A stretch of DNA of 64,000 nt from an uncultured Paracoccaceae bacterium (GCA_947497065.1 CANMEQ010000004.1:1-64000); one strand, 5' to 3'. Counted from the stretch's first letter, positions 1 through 8,921 are shown. Program-made: numbers and translations. Notes: generated by a model from the letters alone, not told the origin.

Positions 1-3000
1 TCGCGATGTTCGTCACATCCGCGCCGCTATCAATATCGTCCTGCGTCACCGTATACGTCGCGCTGAACGACGCCGTATCTCCAGGCTCAAGCGTATCAAC
101 AACACCGCCATCAGGATCGATCACAAGCGCAACCTCACCCGCAGCAGACGTATGCGCATCCGACAACGTAACTGCCGTCAACGTCACATTGCCCGTGTTC
201 TCAACAACGTAACCATACGTCAAAACAGTACCAACAGACACCTCAACAGAAGACGACACACTCTTCTCAACCGACAAAGAAGGGGTCGGGTCAGCGAGAT
301 CGACAACCTCGTCATCGGAGGCCGTGGGGGCAACCGTTCCTGTAGGGCTGGTTGATGTCGCCGTGACCGTGTTGGTGAGGTCACCGCCATCGTCGATATC
401 GTCTTGCGTTACGGTGTAGGTGGCCGTGAACGTGGTGCTATCGCCAGGCGCCAATGTATCTGCAACGCCGCCATTTGGTGAAACGTCAAGCATGGACGAC
501 CCAGCGGAGGACAGATGTTCATCCACCAAAGTCACATCCGTGAGCGTGACGTTACCGGTATTCTCGACGAAGTACGTATAGGTCACGACCGTATTTGCTG
601 AGACCTCAACGTTTGGCGCGGCGGTCTTTTCGATCGTCATTGCCGGGTTGCGCGGGATGTCTGTGATCGTGGGGTCGTCGTCGCCTGCGCCATCGTTCGG
701 GTCACTGCTATCCGACGTATCTGTCACAGGCCCATTGTCCGGATCCGTGCCTGCTGCGCTAGCGGTGTTGGTGACCGTGCCCAGATCGATATCGTCTTGA
801 TCCAAAGCATAAGTCGCCGTCACCGTCGCGATGTCGCCCGGGGCCAGCGTATCAATATCCAGATCGCCATCCGCATCATCGGACGCGGCATAGGCCAGCG
901 CATCAACGAACACATCCGTCACAACAGTGTCTGTGATGGTTAGATTGCCGGTGTTCTCAACCGTGATCGTGTAAGAAATCACATCACCGACCGACGCGAC
1001 ACCGTCGCTGCCCAAATCCAATGTACCGGCTTTGGTCACCTCTAAGGACGGCGCAGAATTGGGGCCGGGCGATGTTGCTTCGCTGGTGTCTGTGACCGCA
1101 TCAGCATTCGGGTCAGCTGGCTGGCCTGTCACAGAACCGGTGTTGATCACTTCGCCTGCATCGATATCGGCCTGTGTGACGATGTAATCAAACAAACACG
1201 TCGTGTTCACGCCATTCGGTGCAAGCGTTGCAATGTCACATGTGCCTGCAACCAAGCTGTCGGTCACTTCGATATCATTCACGGTCATGTTGCCGGTGTT
1301 CGTCACCGTCATTCGGAACCGCAAAACATCGCCGACATCCTGATAGGCCGGATCGGCTGATGCATCGGGGATCAATTCTTTCAAAATCGTGAGCGCCGGT
1401 GCCGCAGGTGCGAGCAATTGATCGGCTTCATCTTCGACCGGATCGAGGATGTTCCCCTGCGGGTCGCTTGCCGTGACGGATGCAGTATTCGTCAAGGTTT
1501 GGGAGGCCACATCGCCCACAGTTTGGTCGTCGATATCGTCCTGCGTGACGGTGTAGGATCCAGTACAGACCAACGTTTCCGTCGGCGCCAACGACACTGG
1601 TGTCGTGTTTGGCAAACAGGTCAACGTTCCCAGCAACGGGTCAGTGATCGCAACGTTGGTCAGCGTTTGCTGACCATCGTTCGTTGCGGTGATCGAATAC
1701 TCAATTTCATCCCCCACAGCGGCCGGAGAAACCGTGCTTGTGATGATTTTATCCAGCGACAAAACCGCCGGGCCAGCGGTCGTGATCGTGACAGTTTCCG
1801 GTGTGGAAGACACAGCAACAGTCGAGCCATCTGCACCTGTGTACGTGGTTTCAGCGGTGGCGATGTTGGTGATTTCTTCGGCGTCTAAATCAGCCTGAGT
1901 GACGTCATAGGTTGCCTCACAGGTGAACTCTTGATTGACCAAAAACGGCCCGCTGACAGCCGGGTCGTAGCACACAAACGGTGCAGGCAATTTATTGTCG
2001 TTGATTAAAATCGGTTCAATAATCGCCACGCCTGTGCCGTCCGCAGGGCGGCGGTTTGCGATGGTGTAAGAATAGGTGACCGTGTCGCCAAGCGCGTCAA
2101 CAACAACGTTCGCCGGGTTTGTCGCTTTGACCAATTCGAGGACCGGGAAAGACCCGACAGGGAAAATAGCATCGGATTGTGCCTCAACCGGTGTTCCGTC
2201 AAATTCAGCGGTAACCGTCGCAACGTTGGCAACGCTGCCGAGCTCTAGATCGGTGACACCGATTGTATAGGTGCCGGTACAGGTGATCGAGTTCGTCGCA
2301 TCCAACGTATCGGCAGGGTCAAAAGGCGGAAGACCACCCACCGGTGTCGCAGGACACGTGAGCGGGTTGATCAGGTTGTCGGTGATCAATATCGGGTCCT
2401 GAAGTCTTACGTTACCTGTGTTCGTGACGACGTATGTGTAGCTAAGAACCTCGTCGGGTTGGAAATCTGTCGGGATGGGTTCGACCAGAGTTTTGACGAT
2501 ATCAATGCTGGGCGTTTGAACCGCTGTTACGGTCGCTGTTTGTTCGTCGCTTTCAATGCCGTCATCATCCAATGCAGTCGCGGTATTTGTCACCGATCCT
2601 GCATCCAGATCATCCTGATCAGCCATCCACGTGAACGTACATTCAACCGTTTCGCCGGGCGCAAGATCCGCAGTCGAGCAGACCAAACCATTTCCGATCT
2701 GGTCGTCATTGATCAGGATATCGCCGCTCCGCGTTGTGTTTCCCGAATTGGTCACAACGAAGGTAAAATCAATTTCATCATCCACCGCAGCGAAGGTTGT
2801 CGGCTCGCCATCGGCGACGGCTTTGGCCAATGCCAACGCATCTGTCTGGGTGATCGTCGTGGTCACTTGATCGGTCAGGGCAGGCACCTCTGCAGGATCA
2901 AAGCTGACATCGTTTACGATGTCGCTGCCATCGTCGATCTGGTCTTGTTCGACGTCCAACGTAATCACGTAAAGCCAGCTTTCGCCAACATCCAACGCCC

Positions 3001-4265
3001 CGTCATTGTCGGTATCGCCAGTCAGAATTGGGCCTGTCGTTGGCGCCAAAACACTGCCGTTTTGTGTGATTTCATCGACGAAGGTCACATCTGTCATCGT
3101 GACATTGCCGTCGTTCACCACAGCAATTTCGTAGCGCAACGTGCCGAGGGCCGTCAGGTTGTCGATATCGACCGATTTTTCCAATGTGAAGGATGGATCT
3201 TGCGTGAGGGTCGTCGTCGCATCTGCCACCACATCAGCCAGTTCCGCAGTGGAAACGGTGACCGTGTTGACGATATCGTTGCCATTGTCGATTTCGGCCT
3301 GCGAGACATCAAATGTTGCCGCATAAACCCACGTCTCGTCGAGATCCACTTCGCCATCGGCATCCAGATCACCTGACAAGTCGGGGCCAGACGTCAACGT
3401 GATTGTGCTGTCGGTTTGCGACAGCACATCGGCGATAGATACATCTGTCAACGACACATTGCCGTCGTTCACGATGGTGATTTCGTAGGTCAGCAGGCCG
3501 GGGGCCGTCAGGTTGTCGATATCAACGACCTTAGTGACCGTCATCTCTGGGTTGGCGTCAATGGTTGTGGTCGCGGTATCGGTCCGGTTCGCCAGTTCAT
3601 CGGTCGCAAATGTCGCCGTGTTAACGATATCGCTTGCCGCATCGATCTGGTCTTGCGTGGCTTCGAACGTTGCGGCGTAGGTCCAAACCTCACCGAGGCT
3701 TAAATTGCCATCATCGCCCACATCGCCAGACAGATCAGGCCCAGATGTCAACGTGAGCGTTCCGCCATTTTGCGCCAACACATCTGTTAGCGCCGCGTCT
3801 GTCAGCGTGACCTGCCCTGTATTCGTCACCACGATTTCGTAGGTCAACAGACCGGGGGCATCCAGCGTATCCACATCAACTGTTTTGACCAACGTATAAT
3901 CGATGATCTGCGTGATTGGCGTGGAGGTTGTGTCGGTCTTTTCGTCGTCGCCGGTTTCTTCGGTGGTCGCAACGACTGTGTTCACAAGGCTCGCGCCACT
4001 GTCGATATCGTCTTGCGTCACGATGTAGTCGTAGGAATACGTCCAGGTCTCACCCACATCCAGCTCACTAGGTGTGTTCACCGATGTGGCCCCGGATTCC
4101 ACAGGGTTCGTTAGCGTCACTACCGTGCCGTCTGGGCCGGTGTCCTCGGCAACAACATCCGTCAAAGGGATGTCCCCGACGTTCACCAACTCAACTTCAA
4201 ACGACAGCGTTTGGCCAGCTTCCGTCACAGGATTGGGCCCTGAGACGGATTTATCTAGAGTGAAA
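1..4265 (-). repeat. Tandem DUF11-like protein repeats (about 12 units, about 340 bp each)
   Basis: Inside the giant secreted protein, twelve copies of a beta-sandwich repeat can be followed by their closing motif (variants of TQDDIDDG...NTA). Several units, at residues around 540-790, also carry acidic loops of the form DxDxDGxxxxxE (for example DADGEVDLDETW) that look like calcium-binding EF-hand or dockerin loops. Divergence between units is substantial at DNA level, so the array is old rather than a recent slippage product. Confidence 0.8.
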
Positions 4266-5329
4266 TCAATCGTGCCTTCAACCGTGATCGTGACAGTTGC
4301 TTCTGCGGTCAAACCCGCAGGATCGGTAACAATGTAGCTAAAGGTATCTGTGCCAATAAAATTGGTATCGGGCGTGTATGTGAACGTACCATCACTTGCG
4401 ATGACAACAGTGCCGTTGGTTGGGCCAACTGTTGGGGTGGTCGTAGCAGTCAGCACACCGCCATCGGGGTCGTTGTCTGCGCCATTCCCGTTGTCATCAA
4501 TGAAGTTCTCAGTGATCGGAACGTTCAATGGTGTTGTGAAATCATCATCAAATGCGATTGGCGCAAGGTTCGGGAATGGCTGTTCAGGGCAGCTAAAACC
4601 GTCGTTGTTGCCGGACGGGTCACCCTGACCGACAAGAGACACAAATGGACTGGTCGTATCATAGTCAAAAATCTCGTAGAGCAGGCCAGATCCATTGTTA
4701 AAGGTGAACAAACGGCCATTCAGATCGGTCCATGTTGCGCCGTACCCCCCCGAACCAAAGTTGCCGGAGACTGATGTCGTTGTCTTCACGCCTGTCGTAA
4801 TATTGAAAGTAATTTGCGTGGTGCCGCTGAACCCGATCAGCAGTTCATCGCCGTTATCAGCAAACACATAAGCTACGTCAGCCGGGCTTGCATTTGGCCC
4901 TGAAAAGCTCACGATCGTGAAGTTTCCCGTCGCGACATCGATCTTGTAGAATGACGTGTTGTTCCGACGTAGATAATAGTTGTTCTGGCGGTCGAGATCG
5001 CCGGAAAAGCTGCCAAAGCCAAGAAAATGAACGCGTTCGGAATTACCGTTTGCATCGATCCGGATCAAATAATTGGATTGCGATGCATACGCGTAATTGT
5101 CGACAACGTTATACCCAGTCGCGTTATACGACCCTTGGTTCGAACCTACATTTTCATAGCTGGATGTGATCGGGTCAAAAATACGGAGTTGACCGGACTG
5201 AACCTGATAAATGTCACCAGTACATTCGAAGGCAGGGCCTGTTTGGGCTGAAGCCGTTTGACTTATCGCGCCAAAGAAAACGACCAAAGCTGCGAAAACA
5301 ATCCGCATCAGCACTGACTTACCAAACAT
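1..5329 (-). CDS. Giant secreted DUF11-type repeat protein (N-terminal part, cut by window edge)
   Basis: The minus-strand frame is open from an ATG at 5329 to the window edge, giving 1,776 residues with no stop. Residues 1-28 form a signal peptide ending in an ASA-like cleavage site. Residues of about 30-220 resemble a beta-propeller-like N-terminal domain seen in such proteins, about 255-352 form a cadherin/Big-type Ig domain (TFTYTPDTNFIGTDTFSYIV core), and from about 355 onward at least twelve tandem repeats of 100-125 residues follow. Each repeat ends in a pattern like YTVTQDDIDDG then NTATV, typical of DUF11/DUF7507 conserved repeats. Likely exported and surface-attached or released. 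Function (adhesion, matrix) is inference. The C-terminus, which would carry the sorting signal, lies outside the window. Confidence 0.88.
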   Translation of the reverse strand, partial: MFGKSVLMRIVFAALVVFFGAISQTASAQTGPAFECTGDIYQVQSGQLRIFDPITSSYENVGSNQGSYNATGYNVVDNYAYASQSNYLIRIDANGNSERVHFLGFGSFSGDLDRQNNYYLRRNNTSFYKIDVATGNFTIVSFSGPNASPADVAYVFADNGDELLIGFSGTTQITFNITTGVKTTTSVSGNFGSGGYGATWTDLNGRLFTFNNGSGLLYEIFDYDTTSPFVSLVGQGDPSGNNDGFSCPEQPFPNLAPIAFDDDFTTPLNVPITENFIDDNGNGADNDPDGGVLTATTTPTVGPTNGTVVIASDGTFTYTPDTNFIGTDTFSYIVTDPAGLTAEATVTITVEGTIDFTLDKSVSGPNPVTEAGQTLSFEVELVNVGDIPLTDVVAEDTGPDGTVVTLTNPVESGATSVNTPSELDVGETWTYSYDYIVTQDDIDSGASLVNTVVATTEETGDDEKTDTTSTPITQIIDYTLVKTVDVDTLDAPGLLTYEIVVTNTGQVTLTDAALTDVLAQNGGTLTLTSGPDLSGDVGDDGNLSLGEVWTYAATFEATQDQIDAASDIVNTATFATDELANRTDTATTTIDANPEMTVTKVVDIDNLTAPGLLTYEITIVNDGNVSLTDVSIADVLSQTDSTITLTSGPDLSGDLDADGEVDLDETWVYAATFDVSQAEIDNGNDIVNTVTVSTAELADVVADATTTLTQDPSFTLEKSVDIDNLTALGTLRYEIAVVNDGNVTMTDVTFVDEITQNGSVLAPTTGPILTGDTDNDGALDVGESWLYVITLDVEQDQIDDGSDIVNDVSFDPAEVPALTDQVTTTITQTDALALAKAVADGEPTTFAAVDDEIDFTFVVTNSGNTTRSGDILINDDQIGNGLVCSTADLAPGETVECTFTWMADQDDLDAGSVTNTATALDDDGIESDEQTATVTAVQTPSIDIVKTLVEPIPTDFQPDEVLSYTYVVTNTGNVRLQDPILITDNLINPLTCPATPVGGLPPFDPADTLDATNSITCTGTYTIGVTDLELGSVANVATVTAEFDGTPVEAQSDAIFPVGSFPVLELVKATNPANVVVDALGDTVTYSYTIANRRPADGTGVAIIEPILINDNKLPAPFVCYDPAVSGPFLVNQEFTCEATYDVTQADLDAEEITNIATAETTYTGADGSTVAVSSTPETVTITTAGPAVLSLDKIITSTVSPAAVGDEIEYSITATNDGQQTLTNVAITDPLLGTLTCLPNTTPVSLAPTETLVCTGSYTVTQDDIDDQTVGDVASQTLTNTASVTASDPQGNILDPVEDEADQLLAPAAPALTILKELIPDASADPAYQDVGDVLRFRMTVTNTGNMTVNDIEVTDSLVAGTCDIATLAPNGVNTTCLFDYIVTQADIDAGEVINTGSVTGQPADPNADAVTDTSEATSPGPNSAPSLEVTKAGTLDLGSDGVASVGDVISYTITVENTGNLTITDTVVTDVFVDALAYAASDDADGDLDIDTLAPGDIATVTATYALDQDDIDLGTVTNTASAAGTDPDNGPVTDTSDSSDPNDGAGDDDPTITDIPRNPAMTIEKTAAPNVEVSANTVVTYTYFVENTGNVTLTDVTLVDEHLSSAGSSMLDVSPNGGVADTLAPGDSTTFTATYTVTQDDIDDGGDLTNTVTATSTSPTGTVAPTASDDEVVDLADPTPSLSVEKSVSSSVEVSVGTVLTYGYVVENTGNVTLTAVTLSDAHTSAAGEVALVIDPDGGVVDTLEPGDTASFSATYTVTQDDIDSGADVTNIA

Positions 5330-5649
5330 AACAATTCCCCTCGCCGTGTACTGTCACGGTTCTCATAAAAAATCATTGGCGGCAATCATGTCTAGCAGTG
5401 CCACTCTTCAAACCAGCGGCACGAACACAACACACGCTAAAGCAGTATTATTGTAAACACGTCAGTGTGCTAGGGGAATGTCCGTTCAAACTTAACCGTT
5501 GCATCCTCGCAACACCTTTGAAAACGCAGCAAAACTTTGAGATCATGACCCAATCGCCTCGCTTTTCCAAGAATACCTGCCTGTTGGCAAAAGCCCATTG
5601 CTACAGTTTTACTTTGCATGTCTTATTCAGCCAAATTGGGGGGGCTCAT
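5330..5649. other. Intergenic region, divergent promoters for the repeat protein and the transporter
   Basis: This 320 bp stretch separates two divergent genes. The longest plus-strand reading frame through it is only an upstream extension of the transporter frame and has no family features. It must hold promoters for both genes. I see no convincing repeat, hairpin with U-tract, or RNA gene. Confidence 0.5.
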
Positions 5650-7032
5650 ATGACAACTGTGTCGAAGAAACGGATTTGGGGCTGGATGGCGTTCGATTGG
5701 GCGTCGCAACCGTTCTACACCTTGGGGCTGACGTTTATTTTCGGCCCTTATTTCGCGGCCGTTGCAGCAGAACACTTTATGACCAGTGGGCTAGCGGAAG
5801 AAGGCGCGAAGGCGAAAGCGCAGTCTCTTTGGTCTGGTGGTCAGACGATTGCGGGTCTTTGCATTGCATTTACCGCGCCCTTTCTTGGGGCGTTTGCGGA
5901 CAATTCGGGGCGAAAAATCCCGTGGATTGCTTTGTTTTCCGTTATTTATATCGTGACGAGCGCCTCTTTGTGGATGTTGCAGCCTGATGGCACGGGGCTC
6001 ATCCTTGTGTTGTTTTTATTCTACCTTGGAATGATTGCCTCTGAATCTGCGCTTAATTTTATCAACTCAATCCTGCCCAGTTTGGGCACAAAGAGCGAGG
6101 TTGGGCGGATCAGTGGATCGGCGGCGGCGTTCGGGTATTGGGGTGGCGTTGTTTCTCTAGCAATTATGTTGTTGCTGTTTGTCGAGCAGGACAACGGACG
6201 CACCATTTTTGTGAACCTCGAACCCGCGCTTGGGCTGAACCCAGAAGCAAAAGAAGGGACCCGATTTGTCGGGCCGTTCATTGCGATCTGGTTCGCAATT
6301 TTCATGATCCCGTTCTTTCTCTACGTGCGCGATGATCCGTCATTGGGCGGCAAACGGACCAATCTGAAGGCCGTTGCCGGGGATTTGTGGACCACATTGA
6401 AATCTGTGAAAGACCGCAAGAGCTTGCTGAATTTCCTCTTAGGATCAATGTTTTATCGCGATGCGCTGAATGCGCTTTACGCCTTTGGGGGCGTTTATGC
6501 GGCGTTGGTTTTGGATTGGAGCGTCACGTCTATCGGGGTCTTTGGGGTTGTTGCGGCGATTGCGGCGGCCGTCACCACTTGGGTTGGTGGGCTGGCCGAC
6601 AAGAGATACGGGCCCAAGCCGGTTATTCGCGTTGCGATCTGGTGCCTGATTTTGGTTTCGATCACCATCGTTGCGATGTCTCGCGAGCAGGTTTTCTGGT
6701 TTGCGCTACCCATCGGTTCGACCATACCCGACACAATTTTTTACGTCTGTGGCGCGGTTATTGGGGGCGCCGGTGGTGCGATTTATTCGGCCAGCCGGTC
6801 GATGATGGTGCGGCACACGCACCCAGAGCGCCCGGCGGAAGCCTTTGGTTTATTTGCGCTTTCCGGCAAGGCGACCGCGTTTCTCGCGCCCGCAGGGATC
6901 ACGTTTTTCACCTGGTTGACGGGAAATACGCAATTAGGATTTTTACCAGTAATCTTTCTTTTCCTGTTAGGTCTGGTGTTGTTAAGGTGGGTTAAACCAG
7001 AGGGAGACGCGGACGAATGGGACGCTTCGTAA
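5650..7032 (+). CDS. MFS transporter, UMF1 (Atg22-like) family
   Basis: The 460-residue protein is a polytopic inner-membrane transporter with roughly twelve hydrophobic segments. Its N-terminus, WGWMAFDWASQPFYTLGLTF, is the signature of the UMF1/Atg22-like branch of the major facilitator superfamily, followed by a typical loop-2 motif (GAFADNSGRK) and a second copy in the C-terminal half (GGLADKRYGPK). The ATG at 5650 was chosen over a start 84 codons upstream because the upstream extension has no hydrophobic or family character and a G-rich ribosome site sits just before 5650. The substrate is unknown. The 3' end overlaps mepA by 16 bp, so the two are co-transcribed. Confidence 0.9.
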   Translation: MTTVSKKRIWGWMAFDWASQPFYTLGLTFIFGPYFAAVAAEHFMTSGLAEEGAKAKAQSLWSGGQTIAGLCIAFTAPFLGAFADNSGRKIPWIALFSVIYIVTSASLWMLQPDGTGLILVLFLFYLGMIASESALNFINSILPSLGTKSEVGRISGSAAAFGYWGGVVSLAIMLLLFVEQDNGRTIFVNLEPALGLNPEAKEGTRFVGPFIAIWFAIFMIPFFLYVRDDPSLGGKRTNLKAVAGDLWTTLKSVKDRKSLLNFLLGSMFYRDALNALYAFGGVYAALVLDWSVTSIGVFGVVAAIAAAVTTWVGGLADKRYGPKPVIRVAIWCLILVSITIVAMSREQVFWFALPIGSTIPDTIFYVCGAVIGGAGGAIYSASRSMMVRHTHPERPAEAFGLFALSGKATAFLAPAGITFFTWLTGNTQLGFLPVIFLFLLGLVLLRWVKPEGDADEWDAS

Positions 7033-7952
7033 AAATCGGGATCATGGTTGCGGCGCTTGCCGTGACGGCCAGTTGCCGCAATTCTGACGTGACACGCGAG
7101 GACACGTCACGACCCGCCGCGACGGTATCGACGCAGAACGCGGGGGACAACCGCGTTGCCAAAGAGGTGTTTGGGTATCTGCCGACAGCCTCCAATCAGC
7201 GGTCTGATGCCATTGGTGGCTACGCGCGTGGGTGCCAAGCGGGCGCTGTTCAATTGCCAGAAACGGGGCCGACGTGGCAAGCGATGCGCCTGTCGCGCAA
7301 CCGCAACTGGGCACAGCCTGAAACCGTTGATTACGTTCAAGATTTGAGCCGTTTTGCCGCGACATTGCCCGGTTGGGAGGGCCTGTATATCGGCGATATG
7401 AGCCAGCCGCGCGGTGGGCCGATGTTGACAGGCCATGCCTCGCACCAGTCTGGGTTGGACATTGATATCTGGATGTTACCACCAGATCGGTTGAACCTGT
7501 CCCGTCAGGAACGCGAAGATTTATCATCTATTTCTATGCGTCGCCAGCAAGGGGCCTATACCAATTCAAGCTGGACAGAAGAGCACATGCGCCTGTTGCG
7601 CGCAGCGGCGAGCGATGATCGCACCGCGCGCATTTTTGTGTTTCCCGGCGCGAAGGTGGCGATGTGTAATTGGGAAACCGGCGATCGATCATGGCTGAAT
7701 AAAATTCGGCCTTGGTGGGGGCACCACTACCATTTCCACGTGCGTTTGACTTGCCCAGCCGGGGATTCCAGCTGCGAGAACCAAGCGCCGCCGCCCGCCG
7801 GCGATGGATGTGCGGATGCGCAGACATGGGTGAACAATATCCTCAACCCGCCGCCACCGGCACCGTCGACCGGCACACCTGCGCCGTCCCGTGGGCCATT
7901 GACCATGGCGCGCTTGCCGTCGCAGTGCAGCAATGTGGCCGCAAGCAACTAA
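7017..7952 (+). CDS. mepA: Penicillin-insensitive murein endopeptidase
   Basis: This 311-residue protein matches MepA (peptidase family M74), a periplasmic zinc enzyme that cleaves the D-alanyl-meso-diaminopimelyl cross-links of peptidoglycan. The zinc and catalytic motifs are visible: GHASHQSGLDIDIW around residue 140 and GHHYHFHVRL around residue 240. An N-terminal hydrophobic stretch ends in VTASC, either a lipoprotein cysteine or a plain signal peptide; the lipobox is imperfect. A C-terminal tail of about 60 residues is Pro- and Ala-rich with several cysteines. It overlaps the upstream transporter by 16 bp in another frame. Confidence 0.93.
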   Translation: MGRFVKIGIMVAALAVTASCRNSDVTREDTSRPAATVSTQNAGDNRVAKEVFGYLPTASNQRSDAIGGYARGCQAGAVQLPETGPTWQAMRLSRNRNWAQPETVDYVQDLSRFAATLPGWEGLYIGDMSQPRGGPMLTGHASHQSGLDIDIWMLPPDRLNLSRQEREDLSSISMRRQQGAYTNSSWTEEHMRLLRAAASDDRTARIFVFPGAKVAMCNWETGDRSWLNKIRPWWGHHYHFHVRLTCPAGDSSCENQAPPPAGDGCADAQTWVNNILNPPPPAPSTGTPAPSRGPLTMARLPSQCSNVAASN

Positions 7953-7955
7953 TCG

Positions 7956-8034
7956 TTTGACAACACGGACGCCGCCCGCCTAAGACGCGGCGTCCTGCAT
8001 GAGGCAGGGCCAAGTGTCCGACTACCTTGTCAAA
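7956..8034 (+). promoter_or_regulatory. Nested inverted repeats in the leader of the queuosine-precursor transporter
   Basis: An outer pair TTTGACAA (7956-7963) / TTGTCAAA (8027-8034) encloses a perfect 9-bp GC stem (7967-7975 with 7987-7995). A third pair, CCTGC (7994-7998) / GCAGG (8004-8008), shares bases with the second stem, so the two cannot fully form together. No U-tract follows. The element could be a weak terminator for mepA or a regulatory leader; the arms were found by eye. Confidence 0.4.
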
Positions 8035-8047
8035 ACGGATTGTTGAT

Positions 8048-8692
8048 ATGACCCGAATTCTTCCTGGCGTTCTCGCCATGGCCGCTGTTGTTGTGGCCTC
8101 TAACATCCTTGTTCAGTTTCTCATCCTTGACGGGTTGCTGACATGGGGTGCCTTTACCTACCCGATTGCTTTTCTTGTGACCGACATCATGAACCGCGTT
8201 TATGGTGCGACTGCCGCACGACGTGTGGTGCTAATTGGTTTTGCTGTAGGGATCGTCTGTTCCCTCATCGGCAGCCAGATCATGCTACAAGGTGATGGTT
8301 ACGAATTCCCTGCCGTTGCGTTCCGTGTGGCCATTGGCTCCGCGACTGCGTTTCTTGTGGCGCAGATGCTGGATGTGTTCATCTTCTCGAAATTGCGTGA
8401 CGGCGCATGGTGGCGCGCGCCGCTGGCCTCTACGTTGATCGGCTCGACAGTGGATACCATCTTGTTTTTTACCATTGCTTTCAGTGCCTTCGTATCGTTC
8501 GGCGCGGCGGCTGATGGTGAAATTTCATGGGCGTGGGACGCTGTGCCGTTCTTGAACGTTGGTGGCCTTGTTCCGCTGTGGGTGTCTTTGGCTGTGGCCG
8601 ATTGGGCGGTGAAACTGTCCATCGCCCTTATTGCATTGGTTCCATTCCGCCTGATCGTTTCGCGCTTGCAGAAAAATCACCAAATGTCGTGA
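8048..8692 (+). CDS. yhhQ: Queuosine precursor transporter (VUT/DUF165 family)
   Basis: The 214-residue protein is very hydrophobic with about six membrane segments and matches the COG1738/DUF165 family, which takes up queuosine precursors (preQ0/preQ1) for tRNA modification. Characteristic stretches are FPYPIAFLVTD-like (here FTYPIAFLVTDIMNRVYG, residues around 36-53) and the later DTILFFTIAF segment. I placed the start at the ATG at 8048; a TTG at 8027 is in frame but lies inside an inverted-repeat arm. The gene is downstream of a structured leader and its stop codon lies inside a terminator-like hairpin. Confidence 0.88.
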   Translation: MTRILPGVLAMAAVVVASNILVQFLILDGLLTWGAFTYPIAFLVTDIMNRVYGATAARRVVLIGFAVGIVCSLIGSQIMLQGDGYEFPAVAFRVAIGSATAFLVAQMLDVFIFSKLRDGAWWRAPLASTLIGSTVDTILFFTIAFSAFVSFGAAADGEISWAWDAVPFLNVGGLVPLWVSLAVADWAVKLSIALIALVPFRLIVSRLQKNHQMS

Positions 8693-8699
8693 TTTTTTC
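8672..8699 (+). terminator. Rho-independent terminator overlapping the yhhQ stop codon
   Basis: A perfect 9-bp stem AAAAATCAC (8672-8680) / GTGATTTTT (8689-8697) with an 8-nt loop runs straight into a T-rich tract. The stem is AT-rich so it is weak. It overlaps a second perfect 9-bp pair (8676-8684 with 8700-8708), which would disrupt it. Confidence 0.55.
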
Positions 8700-8748
8700 T
8701 TTGGTGATCCCCAGAAGTTGTGGTTTCCTACCCTTAGGCGAAACAATG

Positions 8749-8763
8749 AAAGGAGGTGATCCA
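8749..8763 (+). promoter_or_regulatory. Extended Shine-Dalgarno, fully complementary to the 16S rRNA 3' end
   Basis: The 15 bases AAAGGAGGTGATCCA are the exact reverse complement of the usual 3' end of bacterial 16S rRNA. The GGAGG core lies 7 nt before a GTG at 8764. Its first eight core bases (8751-8758) are complementary to CACCTCCT at 8870-8877, so the site can be masked by the downstream RNA. Confidence 0.75.
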
Positions 8764-8820
8764 GTGTCAAGAAAGATAGTGGAGACGTGTGTCGGGACAA
8801 CTATGGAGGCGTGTGTCTAG
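8764..8820 (+). CDS. Candidate 18-residue leader peptide
   Basis: A GTG start with an ideal, extended ribosome site opens a frame of 18 codons (MSRKIVETCVGTTMEACV) ended by TAG. An alternative ATG at 8746 would add six residues. The peptide contains two cysteines eight positions apart. It is followed by an anti-Shine-Dalgarno-like segment and a strong terminator, so the whole transcript would be only about 170-200 nt. I do not recognise a family. It may be a real small protein, a translated leader, or the 5' part of a regulatory RNA. Confidence 0.45.
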   Translation: MSRKIVETCVGTTMEACV

Positions 8821-8886
8821 GGCAGCCCTTGGGCATATAAAACCATAGGTGAGAGCGCTCTAACCGCCCCACCTCCTGAACTTTCG

Positions 8887-8921
8887 AAGGGCCGTTCCTA
8901 TCGCTGGGAGCGGCCCTTTTT
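8887..8921 (+). terminator. Strong Rho-independent terminator before arfB
   Basis: A 12-bp stem (8887-8898 with 8907-8918, one G-U pair) with an 8-nt loop is followed by a run of T. It ends the short transcript that carries the leader peptide and insulates arfB. Confidence 0.85.

Noticed and set aside
2459-3376. 305-codon plus-strand frame in the first 5 kb
   Set aside because: Shadow of the minus-strand repeat protein, whose signal peptide and repeats are clear; plus-strand product is rich in His, Arg and Cys without structure.
5398-5649. 84-codon N-terminal extension of the MFS transporter
   Set aside because: The extension has no family or membrane character; the family N-terminus begins at 5650.
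7953-8047. preQ1 riboswitch upstream of yhhQ
   Set aside because: The structure and sequence do not match the known preQ1 classes as I recall them; left as an unassigned structured leader.
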